Below, piece by piece: positions 17,163 to 25,321 of a stretch of 64,000 nucleotides of DNA. The translations under genes and the position numbers were made by a program. The stretch spans positions 62,001 to 126,000 of the forward strand of contig NZ_JAJNCZ010000010.1 in NCBI RefSeq assembly GCF_021026345.1, written 5' to 3'. The stretch's first letter is position 1. Each line of letters opens with the position of its first letter. The stretch comes from Rhizobium sp. GN54 (lineage in GTDB: Bacteria; Pseudomonadota; Alphaproteobacteria; Rhizobiales; Rhizobiaceae). The notes under the pieces are model-generated. The model worked only from the letters and a program-made list of their open reading frames with translations. It was not told the DNA's origin and searched no databases.

Positions 17163-18209
17163 ATGGGTACGCCGCAGCCGCATAATCAGGCTCTCGACAC
17201 GCGGATCCGCGAGGATCGCTTCACCACCTTGGTGAAGGACAAAGCCGAACAATTTCCCTGCTGGCGCAACCTTGTCGCTTCGATTGCCGAAGTGGAGCGC
17301 GGCGAACACGGCAAACAGGGTTTCGATGCCACGGTCAGGGCGCATGATCTTGGCAGGCTGCATATCGCATCTTTGCGCGTCGATGCGATGAGGTATCGCC
17401 GCACGCCACAACTGATCCGGCGCAGCAGGGTCGATCACTGGCAGCTCGCCTTGCGCCGCAGCGGTTCGGAATTCAGCAGTTCGAGCGGTCACGTCCTGCG
17501 CAGCTCCGCCGGCAGCCTGGAACTACGTTCGCTGACCATGCCGTCCATCGCCCATTCCACCGCCGGCGAGACAATCTGCATCTGGTTGAAGCGCGACAAT
17601 TTCGCCGCCATGGCCGGCAGTCTCGACGCCGCCAGCCACAGGCCGATCCAGGGGCCGATGAAGAATATCATGCAGGAATTCATCCTGACGCTCGAACGCT
17701 ATCGATCGACGCTCACCCACCGGGATGTGCCCGCGGCCGTCGGCTCGCTGACCGCCCTTCTCGGCGCTCTCGTCAAGCCGACGCAGGACGGGTTCGAGGC
17801 GGCTGCGACGCCGATCGCCGCGAGCCAGCTGGCAATCGCCCGCAAATATGTCGACGCCAACCTCGCTTCGCCAACCCTCGGGGTAGGGGATCTGTGCCGG
17901 GCGCTGGGCGTCTCGCGCCGCAAGCTCTATTACCTTTTCGAACATTGCGGCGGCGTTTCGAGCTTCATCCGCGAGCGGCGGCTTGCCGCCTGCCACGCAG
18001 TGCTGGAGGACATTGCCGATGTCAGGCTGATCAGCACCATCGCCTACGACCACGGCTTTGCCGATCCGGCCCAGTTCAGCCGGCAGTTTCGCGCGCATTT
18101 CGGCTATAGCCCGAAGGATGCCCGGGAGTTTCGTCTGTGCGGGCACGTGATACAGCCCGGGGTGCCGAGCAGTTTCGCGCAATGGCTGCTGCAGGTGCAG
18201 AACCGCTGA
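17163..18209 (+). CDS. AraC-family transcriptional regulator (paralogue of the 5501 gene)
   Basis: 348 aa. Start at 17163 with AGGGAGAG upstream; the frame is open to 17061 but without a good start. The N-terminal AraC-binding domain is followed by a double HTH (LCRALGVSRRKLYYLFEHCGG and IAYDHGFADPAQFSRQFR..FGYSP). The HTH and the C-terminal F..WLL tail closely match the AraC gene at 5501, so the two are paralogues about 12 kb apart. It ends 18 bp from the convergent cyclase gene. It may control the envelope/biosynthetic genes to its left. Confidence 0.88.
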   Translation: MGTPQPHNQALDTRIREDRFTTLVKDKAEQFPCWRNLVASIAEVERGEHGKQGFDATVRAHDLGRLHIASLRVDAMRYRRTPQLIRRSRVDHWQLALRRSGSEFSSSSGHVLRSSAGSLELRSLTMPSIAHSTAGETICIWLKRDNFAAMAGSLDAASHRPIQGPMKNIMQEFILTLERYRSTLTHRDVPAAVGSLTALLGALVKPTQDGFEAAATPIAASQLAIARKYVDANLASPTLGVGDLCRALGVSRRKLYYLFEHCGGVSSFIRERRLAACHAVLEDIADVRLISTIAYDHGFADPAQFSRQFRAHFGYSPKDAREFRLCGHVIQPGVPSSFAQWLLQVQNR

Positions 18210-18227
18210 TGCCGGGGCCGGGCGGGC

Positions 18228-20066
18228 TCAGCCCCGTTGCGCGATCTCGGCCGCGGTCCAGACGGCGATATCGATTGCCTGTTCGCGGCCCCGGATGTCG
18301 ATCCGTTCGAACCGCCGGCCATCCGCCATCAGGTCCTGCTGCAATCCGGCGGCCTGTACCAGGTCCGACGACAGGGCGAGCGCCGCCCCGCGAGATCGCA
18401 CGGTCTCGACAAGCCGGCTCGCCACATTGACGCAATCGCCGGTCGCGGCGATCTGCTGGTGCTTGTCATGGCCGAGGCGGGAAAGCACGACGGGGCCGCA
18501 ATGGGCACCAATGCGGACCGCGCTCGTTTCTGCCAGCCCCGCGCCAAGCAGCCAGTCGTCGATCGCGCGGACCAGGCAAAAAGCCGCGGAGACCGCATTG
18601 GCGGTATCCCGTGGGCCTGCATCCGGAATGCCGAAGCCGACCATCACCCCATCGCCCATGAAATCCATCACCAGCCCCTGCCGCCGCTCGCTTTCGTCGA
18701 CCACGATCGTGTGGAAGGCCTTGAGCATATCGCGGGTCCGCCTCGGCCCCAGCCTTTCGCTGATGCCCGTGAAGCCCACGAGATCGACGAACAGGATGAC
18801 GGCGTTCTGTTCGCGCGGTTCGAGCAGGAATGACGGATCCTCGGCGATGCGCCTGGCGAAGGTCGTGGACTGGAACTGCCCGAGGGCCGCCTGGGCAGAA
18901 GCCAGCCGGCGCATCCGGTAACGGTCGAAGGCCTGCCTGGATATGGCGGTCGCCAAGACGGGAGGCAGGCTTACCGCGAGCGGCAGCGCACCGCTCAGCC
19001 AATAGAACTGGCCGTAGGCGAGCGTGACGGCCGCAAACCAGCCAAGGAGAATGGCGAGATAGGTGAGCGAGCCTGCCGCCAGCGGCATCAACGCCATGGC
19101 GGCGATCGCCGTCAGGGTGACGAGCATTGCAGCCGCCCCGTCGATCCGGCGGACCATGCCGTCGCGCCGCAGCGCCGACCCGTCCAGCAGGTTGGACATG
19201 CCGGTCGCCAGCACCTCGACGCCGGGCAGTATCTGGTCGAAGGGCGTGGTGAAGCGATCGCCGACACCAGTTGCCGTCACCCCGAGCACCACCAGTCGGC
19301 CTTCAAGTGGCCGCCCGGCATCCTCGTCCTTCAAGATATCCAGAGCACCGATCGTGCGGATCGTTCCGCCGGGTCCGTAATAGTTGAGGGCGAGATGCCA
19401 GCCGAGGTCGAGTGATGTCACGGCCTGTCCGATCGTCAGGCCGCTGGCGTTCAACACGGGTTCCTGACCGGAATAGAGCGCGGCCGCGCGCAGGACGATG
19501 GAAGCCTCCGGGCCGTCCGCCGTCCGGAACAGCATGGGAATTTGACGCGGTGTGCCGCCGGCGTCCGTCACGACATTGACGAGTCCGAGTTCTGCGACGG
19601 TCGCAAAAAGCGGAAGCGGCATCAGCACCTCCTTCGCGGCCGGTACGTAGCCGATACGGGCCTCCTTTTCGGAAAACCTGGCCGCGCCGGCGATCACGAC
19701 CGGAATGCGGGTCAGCGCCGCGGCCAGCGCGGCGTCCGCGTCCGGTTCGCTCGGCTGGAGAAGCAGCATGTCGATCGCAAGCGCGCGCGCGCCGGCGTGG
19801 CCGATCCTGTCGATCAGATCCGCCAATTTCCGCCGGTCGAGCGGATAGCGGCCGGCATCAAGAACCGTCGCGTCATCGATCGCCACGATCGCAACTTCGA
19901 CCGGCGCATCCCGTCCTCCGACCAGACTGCCCCTGAGGTCGAGAAGGACGGTTTCCATCCGGTCGATCAGGCTCGCGGAACCATCGATATGGTTCATTCC
20001 CAGCAGTCCGGCCCATAGTCCGCCGATCGCCAGGGCGATCCACCAGACCGGCAGGCCTGTCCTCAT
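18228..20066 (-). CDS. CHASE2-domain adenylate/guanylate cyclase (class III)
   Basis: 612 aa from ATG 20066. Order: N-terminal membrane anchor, periplasmic CHASE2 sensor (about residues 30-310, with AIVAIDDATVLDAGRYPLDR), three hydrophobic segments, then the cyclase domain. The metal-binding Asp residues are in LFVDLVGFTG and DFMGDGVMV, and the transition-state region is GDCVNVASRL. It makes a cyclic nucleotide in response to an extracytoplasmic signal. It overlaps the FecR-like gene by 4 bp (ATGA), and a Crp/Fnr regulator lies divergently, so a local cyclic-nucleotide circuit is likely. Earlier in-frame starts fall inside the FecR gene and were rejected. Confidence 0.92.
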   Translation of the reverse strand: MRTGLPVWWIALAIGGLWAGLLGMNHIDGSASLIDRMETVLLDLRGSLVGGRDAPVEVAIVAIDDATVLDAGRYPLDRRKLADLIDRIGHAGARALAIDMLLLQPSEPDADAALAAALTRIPVVIAGAARFSEKEARIGYVPAAKEVLMPLPLFATVAELGLVNVVTDAGGTPRQIPMLFRTADGPEASIVLRAAALYSGQEPVLNASGLTIGQAVTSLDLGWHLALNYYGPGGTIRTIGALDILKDEDAGRPLEGRLVVLGVTATGVGDRFTTPFDQILPGVEVLATGMSNLLDGSALRRDGMVRRIDGAAAMLVTLTAIAAMALMPLAAGSLTYLAILLGWFAAVTLAYGQFYWLSGALPLAVSLPPVLATAISRQAFDRYRMRRLASAQAALGQFQSTTFARRIAEDPSFLLEPREQNAVILFVDLVGFTGISERLGPRRTRDMLKAFHTIVVDESERRQGLVMDFMGDGVMVGFGIPDAGPRDTANAVSAAFCLVRAIDDWLLGAGLAETSAVRIGAHCGPVVLSRLGHDKHQQIAATGDCVNVASRLVETVRSRGAALALSSDLVQAAGLQQDLMADGRRFERIDIRGREQAIDIAVWTAAEIAQRG

Positions 20067-20581
20067 CGCGCGAAGCGAGCCATGAGGCGGGCGGCGCGTT
20101 CCTGGCCCCACACTCTGGAGACAAGTGGCTGGCCGGCCGTGGCATCCGTGCCCTCGCCGGGGCCCAGGACGACGGTCTGCGAGCCATCCGGCAGGGAAAC
20201 CGAAACCTCGCCCTCGATGACAAAGACCGAGGTGGTGTCGGCCGTGACATCGACGACATAGGCGGTACCCCGCACGGCGGCGATGGCGTGGGGCGTCAGG
20301 ATCTGAAAGGCGCCGCTGCCGGGCTCGACCTCGATCAGCACGGCCTTGTCGGACACGGTGGCCGAGGCCGCTCTCGTTCGTCCGGCGTCCTGCGGGATTC
20401 CGAGTTGCGCCGCAGCTTCGGCTTCCAGAACAAGACCGTTGGCGCAACGATAGACAAAACGTGGGGGATCAGGACGTTCTTCGCGCTGGCAGGAGGAGGA
20501 CTGCTGAGCTGTCGCCATCGAAACGATCGAAAGGAAAATGGCCAGGGTGGCCAACATTCTTGCGACAAAGATGGATTTCAC
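20063..20581 (-). CDS. Secreted FecR-domain protein
   Basis: 172 aa. A hydrophobic signal peptide ends in SMATAQ. The remainder holds a FecR-like domain: FQILTPHAIAAVRGTAYVV, TSVFVIEGEVSVS and VVLGPGEG. FecR proteins with CHASE2 cyclases form common pairs in proteobacteria; here the stop overlaps the cyclase start. The likely role is periplasmic partner or input for the CHASE2 sensor, inferred from the pairing. Confidence 0.85.
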   Translation of the reverse strand: MKSIFVARMLATLAIFLSIVSMATAQQSSSCQREERPDPPRFVYRCANGLVLEAEAAAQLGIPQDAGRTRAASATVSDKAVLIEVEPGSGAFQILTPHAIAAVRGTAYVVDVTADTTSVFVIEGEVSVSLPDGSQTVVLGPGEGTDATAGQPLVSRVWGQERAARLMARFAR

Positions 20582-20698
20582 GGGAAGTCCCTGAAGTTGC
20601 TTCGATCGAATGCCCGTTTATCCGGTTGCAATTCGGCAATGTCAATTTAGGTGTAACGAGGAAACCGATTGAACCATCTTCGGAGCGGAACGACACGG

Positions 20699-21397
20699 AT
20701 GAATGACCGCGGCATAGACAAGGAAAAGCTGCTTGCCCAGAGTCTGATATTCCAGGCCCTGGATACACAGGCTCGCAGGGATCTGGCCTCTTTTGCCCAT
20801 ATCACGCGCCATGTCGCCGGCGAGGTGATTTTCCAGATGGGCGCGCCGGGCCAGAGCATGATGGCGATCGCGGAAGGCACGGTCCGGGTGGAGGTCGTGA
20901 CACCGAGCGGGCGCGACGTGACCCTGAGTGATCTTCGGCCCGGAGACATCTTCGGCGAGATCGCCCTGCTCGACGGCGGCGAACGGTCCGCCACGGTTCG
21001 CGCCCTCGGGTCCTGCGCGCTGATCGTGCTCGAGCGCCGCTCGTTCCTCGACGTGTTGCAGCGCAATCCGGATTTCTCGATCCGGCTGATCGAGTTGCTC
21101 TGCCAGCGGGTCCGGCGCTCCGACGAGCGGATGATGGAAATTGCCTTCCTGGATCTGCCGACCCGGCTCGCGCGCCTTCTGTTGCGGCTGTCGGTGACGT
21201 CGCCCGCCAGCCCGGCGTCTCCCCTGTCACGCCTGTCCTTGTCCCAGGCGGATATCGCGAAAATGATCGGCAATAGCCGGGAAAACGTCAACCGGTGCCT
21301 CAAGAGGTGGGAGGAGGCACGCCTTGTCGATCTCAAGGATGGCTGGCTCATCCTGCGTGACAGGGCTGGGCTCGAGGCGCTGGCTGACGCCAATTGA
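20699..21397 (+). CDS. Crp/Fnr-family transcriptional regulator
   Basis: 232 aa. The N-terminal cyclic-nucleotide-binding barrel has GEVIFQMGAPGQSM and PGDIFGEIALLDGGERSATVRA, which is close to the CRP phosphate-binding cassette (FGEhALh...RSA). The C-terminal winged helix is LSQADIAKMIGNSRENVNRCL. It lacks the Fnr cysteines. It is divergent from the FecR/cyclase pair and probably senses the cyclic nucleotide that pair makes. A TTG at 20669 is an alternative start. Confidence 0.9.
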   Translation: MNDRGIDKEKLLAQSLIFQALDTQARRDLASFAHITRHVAGEVIFQMGAPGQSMMAIAEGTVRVEVVTPSGRDVTLSDLRPGDIFGEIALLDGGERSATVRALGSCALIVLERRSFLDVLQRNPDFSIRLIELLCQRVRRSDERMMEIAFLDLPTRLARLLLRLSVTSPASPASPLSRLSLSQADIAKMIGNSRENVNRCLKRWEEARLVDLKDGWLILRDRAGLEALADAN

Positions 21398-21574
21398 ACC
21401 CAGCCTAGTTCCCTCGAAACGACAGGAAAGGTGAATGAACCATTTGTCCTGATTTCGGAACCCAGGAGTGGAAGACCTCCGACATGGTGGAGGCCGACAT
21501 GACCTCGGATGGTCGGATTGCCGCGTCTTGTCGGCGCCGTTCGAATCCACCCGGTTCCGGAGAGGGGATTTTTG

Positions 21575-22399
21575 ATGAGACTGCTGTCAGCCCTGCTGAT
21601 CGCCCTGTCGATCGTGGCGGCGCCGTTCGCCTGGCATTTCGCCCGGAACCATTTCACGTCTCCACCCGCTCCCGCCTCCGTCGAATTCGACACGACGAAA
21701 ATGGACGTTGAGATCGGTTCCCTGCGGCAAGAGGTGGCTGAACTGCGCAATCGCATCGACGGACTCGATGCGCGAACCTCGCTTGGCCTTGTCGGCGCGC
21801 AGCGAGAGACGGCGCCGGAGCCGGAGGTCGCCATCGCGTCTGACAGCCTCAAGGATTCCTTCGCCCAGGTCGTGCTGATCGCCGACAGGCGTTCGGCCAA
21901 TGAGGGGCTGACGGTCCCGACGCCGTCCTTTCTCCAGGATCTGCTCGGCCTTCCACGAGAAAACCTGACGGATGATTGCCAATCGGCAACCAATCCGAAG
22001 CTGGCCGAATTGCTTTCGACCGAGAATGTCGGTCCGATCGACGTGCGCATGCTACGTCCCGCACTCATCTCGGCGCGTCAGGTCTTCGCCAATGTGAAAC
22101 TGTTCGAACCGGAGCTCTATGCACGGATCAAGAGCGCGGGCTCACTCTGTGTGCGATTGATCCGGGGTTCGACGAGTTCCGCTTCAGCCCACGCCTATGG
22201 TCTGGCCATGGATATCAACATCGACGGCGTGCTCGATACGCTCGCCGACGACAAGACGCAGCTCGGACTGATCCTGCTCGCCGATTTCTTCAAGAAGGAA
22301 GGCTGGATCTGGGGTGCCGGCTTCAGCCGCGAGGATTCCATGCATTTCGAGGTGAGCCGCGAGAAGCTGGAGCAATGGCGGCGTCTGGGCGAAATCTGA
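21575..22399 (+). CDS. M15-type peptidoglycan peptidase (D-Ala-D-Ala carboxypeptidase-like), membrane-anchored
   Basis: 274 aa. ATG 21575 follows GGAGAGGGGA. It has an N-terminal membrane segment (LLSALLIALSIVAAPFAW), a short coiled-coil (VEIGSLRQEVAELRNRID), then an M15/VanY-like zinc domain. Zinc ligands are His206 and Asp213 (SAHAYGLAMDI) and His257 (DSMHFEV), with WIWGAGF before the last. It should cleave peptidoglycan stem peptides in the periplasm. It lies 1.1 kb from the end of the type VI cluster on the opposite strand. A housekeeping or secretion-assisting role is more likely than an injected effector, because it has its own membrane anchor. Confidence 0.83.
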   Translation: MRLLSALLIALSIVAAPFAWHFARNHFTSPPAPASVEFDTTKMDVEIGSLRQEVAELRNRIDGLDARTSLGLVGAQRETAPEPEVAIASDSLKDSFAQVVLIADRRSANEGLTVPTPSFLQDLLGLPRENLTDDCQSATNPKLAELLSTENVGPIDVRMLRPALISARQVFANVKLFEPELYARIKSAGSLCVRLIRGSTSSASAHAYGLAMDINIDGVLDTLADDKTQLGLILLADFFKKEGWIWGAGFSREDSMHFEVSREKLEQWRRLGEI

Positions 22400-22535
22400 C
22401 TCCGGTATGGCCGCGCCAGCATTTCCTTGAAGAGGTACACGACGTTCCTCGCTTTGTGAACCTTTCCGCATTCTGCCGCCACTCACCAGTATTATCAACT
22501 TTTGCCGTAAAGGCGGCCAACAAGGCGAGAATGCA

Positions 22536-23444
22536 ATGAAGAGATATGGCAAAATCAGGTATCCCGACAGGGCCTTTGACGTCATCAAGGACCAGGAGAT
22601 GGCCTCAGTTCTTTATCAGTTCCTCAAAAGCGAATTGTCTGAGGGGAATATCCTGTTTCTGATGTCTCCGTTCAAACCCAAAACCCTTTACTTAAACTTC
22701 CTGAAGGATGGATCGCCCCATTCACTTAACGTCCAAAGTGCAATTCTCAAAAGGGCCAAGGAACTTGGTGAACAGGAGTTGTGGGAGGACCCGCGCTGGG
22801 ATTCAATTGTCAAGGAAGCCAGATACGTTGTTGCGGATCTAATAGAGGGCAATGCTTTGGCGTACCGCTTCTGGCAGTCGGAAGAGTTCCTCGAATACCA
22901 CGAGAAGAAAGGTGGAAATAGGGAGGATAAGCTCGTTTCGCCTGTAGAGGAGGCCGCTGAGGAGCTCCATTTCAAGAGCCATGAACTGCTCGACGCCTAT
23001 ATCAAGGCCTATAAATTGAAGGGGGAAGATGCAACACTGACTGTTGCCACGAAGCTCTTGCGATCCGAGCGTACGGTCATGAGTGTCACCGATTTCAACA
23101 GGTTTCTGATCGACCGCGGTCTCATGTCGGCGTCGAAGCCAAGTTCAAAGCCAAAACCCGCTACGGACGAGGAAGTGCCGCCACCGCCGCAGCGGATCGA
23201 ACTCGATCTGAAAAAGCTGAAGCAATGCGGCTTCGACAATGTTGGCGGCGTCATCATTCAGGAACGGTGCCAGGAGATGATCGAATGCTACCTGAACAAG
23301 GATAGACAAAAGGCGATTGCCATTTATGAGAAGATCTTGAAAGCGGAGCCCAAGAACAGCAAATTGCAGACGACACCGTTTGTCGATCTCATCAAGCGTT
23401 TCAAGGAAAAGAAGGTCTACAAGGACTTGGCGAAGCAAGGCTGA
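22536..23444 (+). CDS. RGS-like domain protein of unknown function
   Basis: 302 aa. Residues ~14-125 follow the regulator-of-G-protein-signalling helical pattern: LYQFLKSELSEGNILFLMS (helix 3-4 block, compare FLKSEySEENIxFW), LYLNFLKDGSPHSLNV (compare IYxxFIxxxAPxxVNL), then a spaced helix and AYRFWQSEEFLEY (compare SYxRFLxSxxYxxL). The rest is a charged Pro-rich linker (EVPPPPQRIE) and a helical C-terminal domain. Codon use is AT-richer than neighbours, suggesting transfer. It ends at a good terminator beside the type VI cluster. The RGS call is by-eye and unverified. Confidence 0.6.
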   Translation: MKRYGKIRYPDRAFDVIKDQEMASVLYQFLKSELSEGNILFLMSPFKPKTLYLNFLKDGSPHSLNVQSAILKRAKELGEQELWEDPRWDSIVKEARYVVADLIEGNALAYRFWQSEEFLEYHEKKGGNREDKLVSPVEEAAEELHFKSHELLDAYIKAYKLKGEDATLTVATKLLRSERTVMSVTDFNRFLIDRGLMSASKPSSKPKPATDEEVPPPPQRIELDLKKLKQCGFDNVGGVIIQERCQEMIECYLNKDRQKAIAIYEKILKAEPKNSKLQTTPFVDLIKRFKEKKVYKDLAKQG

Positions 23445-23483
23445 CTCTTGGCGCAGCAAACGCATCACAATTAGCAAATTCCC

Positions 23484-23530
23484 ACGGGAGCAGAGCTGCG
23501 CAGCCAGTTTTGCTCCCGTCTTCTTTTGTT
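23484..23530 (+). terminator. Rho-independent terminator after the RGS-like gene
   Basis: A 9-bp perfect inverted repeat, ACGGGAGCA (23484-23492) and TGCTCCCGT (23511-23519), with an 18-nt loop that can fold further. It is followed by the T-rich tail CTTCTTTTGTTTG. It lies 39 bp past the stop of the plus-strand gene. It separates two convergent genes, though the last bases reach the edge of the opposite gene's stop. Confidence 0.8.
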
Positions 23531-23535
23531 TGTTT

Positions 23536-24567
23536 TCAACAGCTACAGCTGCCGCACATGTCGAACGGCTCCATGTCGATCGCGAACTGTAGCGATGCGT
23601 GAAGCGCCAGGACCATGTTGAGGAAGGGCCCGATGGCGAGTTTCGGCGGTGCGAAGTTGGCCGCGAAAGCGCCCGCGGTCTGGCCGGCCACGGCTTCGCC
23701 GAGACGGATATCCTCCATCGTAGGCAGCAGGTCGAGCTTCGCATTCAGCGCCAGCGCGAGTTCCGGTGTGGGGAACGGCAGTTGGAAGCCTCTCCACATC
23801 GACAGCATCGTTTCGATCCGCCCGAGCTTGGCTGGCGAGAACGCGTCAGGACCGAAAGCTTCCTCGATCTTCGCCAGCGATTCCAGCACCATGGCGAGTT
23901 TCATCAGCAGTGGCATGGGAATGATCAGGCTGGGCGGGGCGAGGCTCGCCATGCCCTGCAGCCGGTTGTTGAGGGCGGAAACCGCGCCGGGATCACCAAG
24001 GGGCGGCAGGTCCAGCATCTCGCTCATCTGCATGATCGTCGGCAGGCCGGCGACGATCTTCGCCATCCTCAACTTCAAGGGGGAGAGCGCGAATCCGAAG
24101 TTGGGAATGGTCGAAGACGAGGCCGGGAACGTATCGACCACGAACGGATCGATGCCGAGTGCCTGCAGGTCGAGAACCAGCCGGGCCACCAGCGCATAAT
24201 TGACGAGCGGCTGCATCTTCAGCGTCGTCAGCCATCCGAGCCTTGGCCAGACATTGCGCGCGATGCTGTTGGCCGCCTGCTCCATTTGCATTTCCAGCTT
24301 CGGCAGGTCGTCGAGCGCGAATGTGCCGGACATCAGCGACAGCATCATGGCTATCTGTCCCAGCGGTCCACCGCCGAAATCGAGATTCGGGAGGGTTTCC
24401 GGCTGGAATCCGGAGGCAATCTTCATGTCGAGCCGGCTCGCGGGCTGCATGCCGGGGATGGCCAGCGCAAGCTTCATTGTTAGCGGCGCCGTCGGCAGGA
24501 CCGGCATGATGCCCCAGTTGAACCGGTTGCGTGCGCTGTCGGCAGGGACGGTGCAGAAGCAGGACAT
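23536..24567 (-). CDS. Unknown Met-rich helical protein with cysteine motifs at both ends (type VI locus)
   Basis: 343 aa, not recognised. It begins MSCFC and ends CGSCSC; almost no cysteine lies between. The body is a run of amphipathic, Met/Leu/Pro-rich helices with recurrent MxLxLxxP-like spacing and no signal peptide or clear transmembrane helix. It is 6 bp downstream of pppA, so it is transcribed as the last gene of the type VI operon. Possible roles are a metal-binding or disulfide-stabilised accessory protein, or a cargo protein; there is no direct evidence for either. Confidence 0.75.
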   Translation of the reverse strand: MSCFCTVPADSARNRFNWGIMPVLPTAPLTMKLALAIPGMQPASRLDMKIASGFQPETLPNLDFGGGPLGQIAMMLSLMSGTFALDDLPKLEMQMEQAANSIARNVWPRLGWLTTLKMQPLVNYALVARLVLDLQALGIDPFVVDTFPASSSTIPNFGFALSPLKLRMAKIVAGLPTIMQMSEMLDLPPLGDPGAVSALNNRLQGMASLAPPSLIIPMPLLMKLAMVLESLAKIEEAFGPDAFSPAKLGRIETMLSMWRGFQLPFPTPELALALNAKLDLLPTMEDIRLGEAVAGQTAGAFAANFAPPKLAIGPFLNMVLALHASLQFAIDMEPFDMCGSCSC

Positions 24568-24573
24568 CGCCGC

Positions 24574-25302
24574 TCAGGCCTCTACGACGATAACGGAAAT
24601 ATTGTCGACGGCTCCGCCCTTGAGAGCGATCTCTATCAGTTCCTCGGCAAGGACGTCGATCGGCCGTTCCAGGAGATGACGGCGCAGGACATCGAGGCCG
24701 GCATATTTTGAAAGGCCGTCGGAGCAGAGCAGGAAAATATCACCCGGACGGATGTCGCCTCGCCGCTTGTCGATTTCCAGCGTTTCGCCGACGCCGATGG
24801 CACGGGTGATCTGGTTCGCCTGGGGATGGTTTTCAGCCTCGTCCCATGTGAGAAAGCCGTGCTCGACCAACTCACCGACAAACGAATGATCGGTGCTGAT
24901 CATTTCAAGTTCGCCTTCGCGCAGGCGATAGAGGCGACTGTCACCGACCCAGAAACACATGAAGTGCTGTTCGGAAAGCAGCAGCACGACCACGGTCGCC
25001 CCGATCAAGCCGCTTTCGCGCCGGTTAGCCTCGATGCCGATCAGCCGATGCGCCTCATGCAATGCCTTGCGGGCCTCCTGCATGGTCTCGGCGGGGTCGA
25101 GATCGGCGGGCAGGCGATCCAGCAGCTCGGTGATCGCCTGGCTGGCGAAATCGCCCGCGGCATGTCCGCCCATTCCGTCGGATACGGCCCAGAGCCCGAT
25201 ATCGGGTCGGGCGAGGATGGCGTCTTCATTCACCTTGCGGACAAAGCCGACATGGGTCCGAGCGCTGTGGCGCCGGATTGTCGTGGCGGAATTTGCGGTC
25301 AT
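24574..25302 (-). CDS. pppA: Type VI secretion PP2C-type serine/threonine phosphatase
   Basis: 242 aa from ATG 25302, preceded by GGAGAGG; an ATG at 25317 lacks a ribosome site. PP2C motifs in order: VNEDAILARP, SDGMGGHAAG (metal Asp), LYRLREGELEMIS, LLCSDGLSKYAG and the C-terminal DNISVIVVE. PppA removes the phosphate put by PpkA on the FHA-binding partner and so turns secretion off. It follows tagF by 19 bp; kinase, FHA protein, TagF and phosphatase are all in this locus. Confidence 0.93.
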   Translation of the reverse strand: MTANSATTIRRHSARTHVGFVRKVNEDAILARPDIGLWAVSDGMGGHAAGDFASQAITELLDRLPADLDPAETMQEARKALHEAHRLIGIEANRRESGLIGATVVVLLLSEQHFMCFWVGDSRLYRLREGELEMISTDHSFVGELVEHGFLTWDEAENHPQANQITRAIGVGETLEIDKRRGDIRPGDIFLLCSDGLSKYAGLDVLRRHLLERPIDVLAEELIEIALKGGAVDNISVIVVEA

Positions 25303-25321
25303 CGTGAACCTCTCCATCGGC

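Noticed and set aside
20067-20447. N-terminal extension of the cyclase frame to 20447
   Set aside because: The extra 127 residues are Arg/Gly-rich shadow of the FecR gene; ATG 20066 gives a clean membrane start and ATGA coupling.
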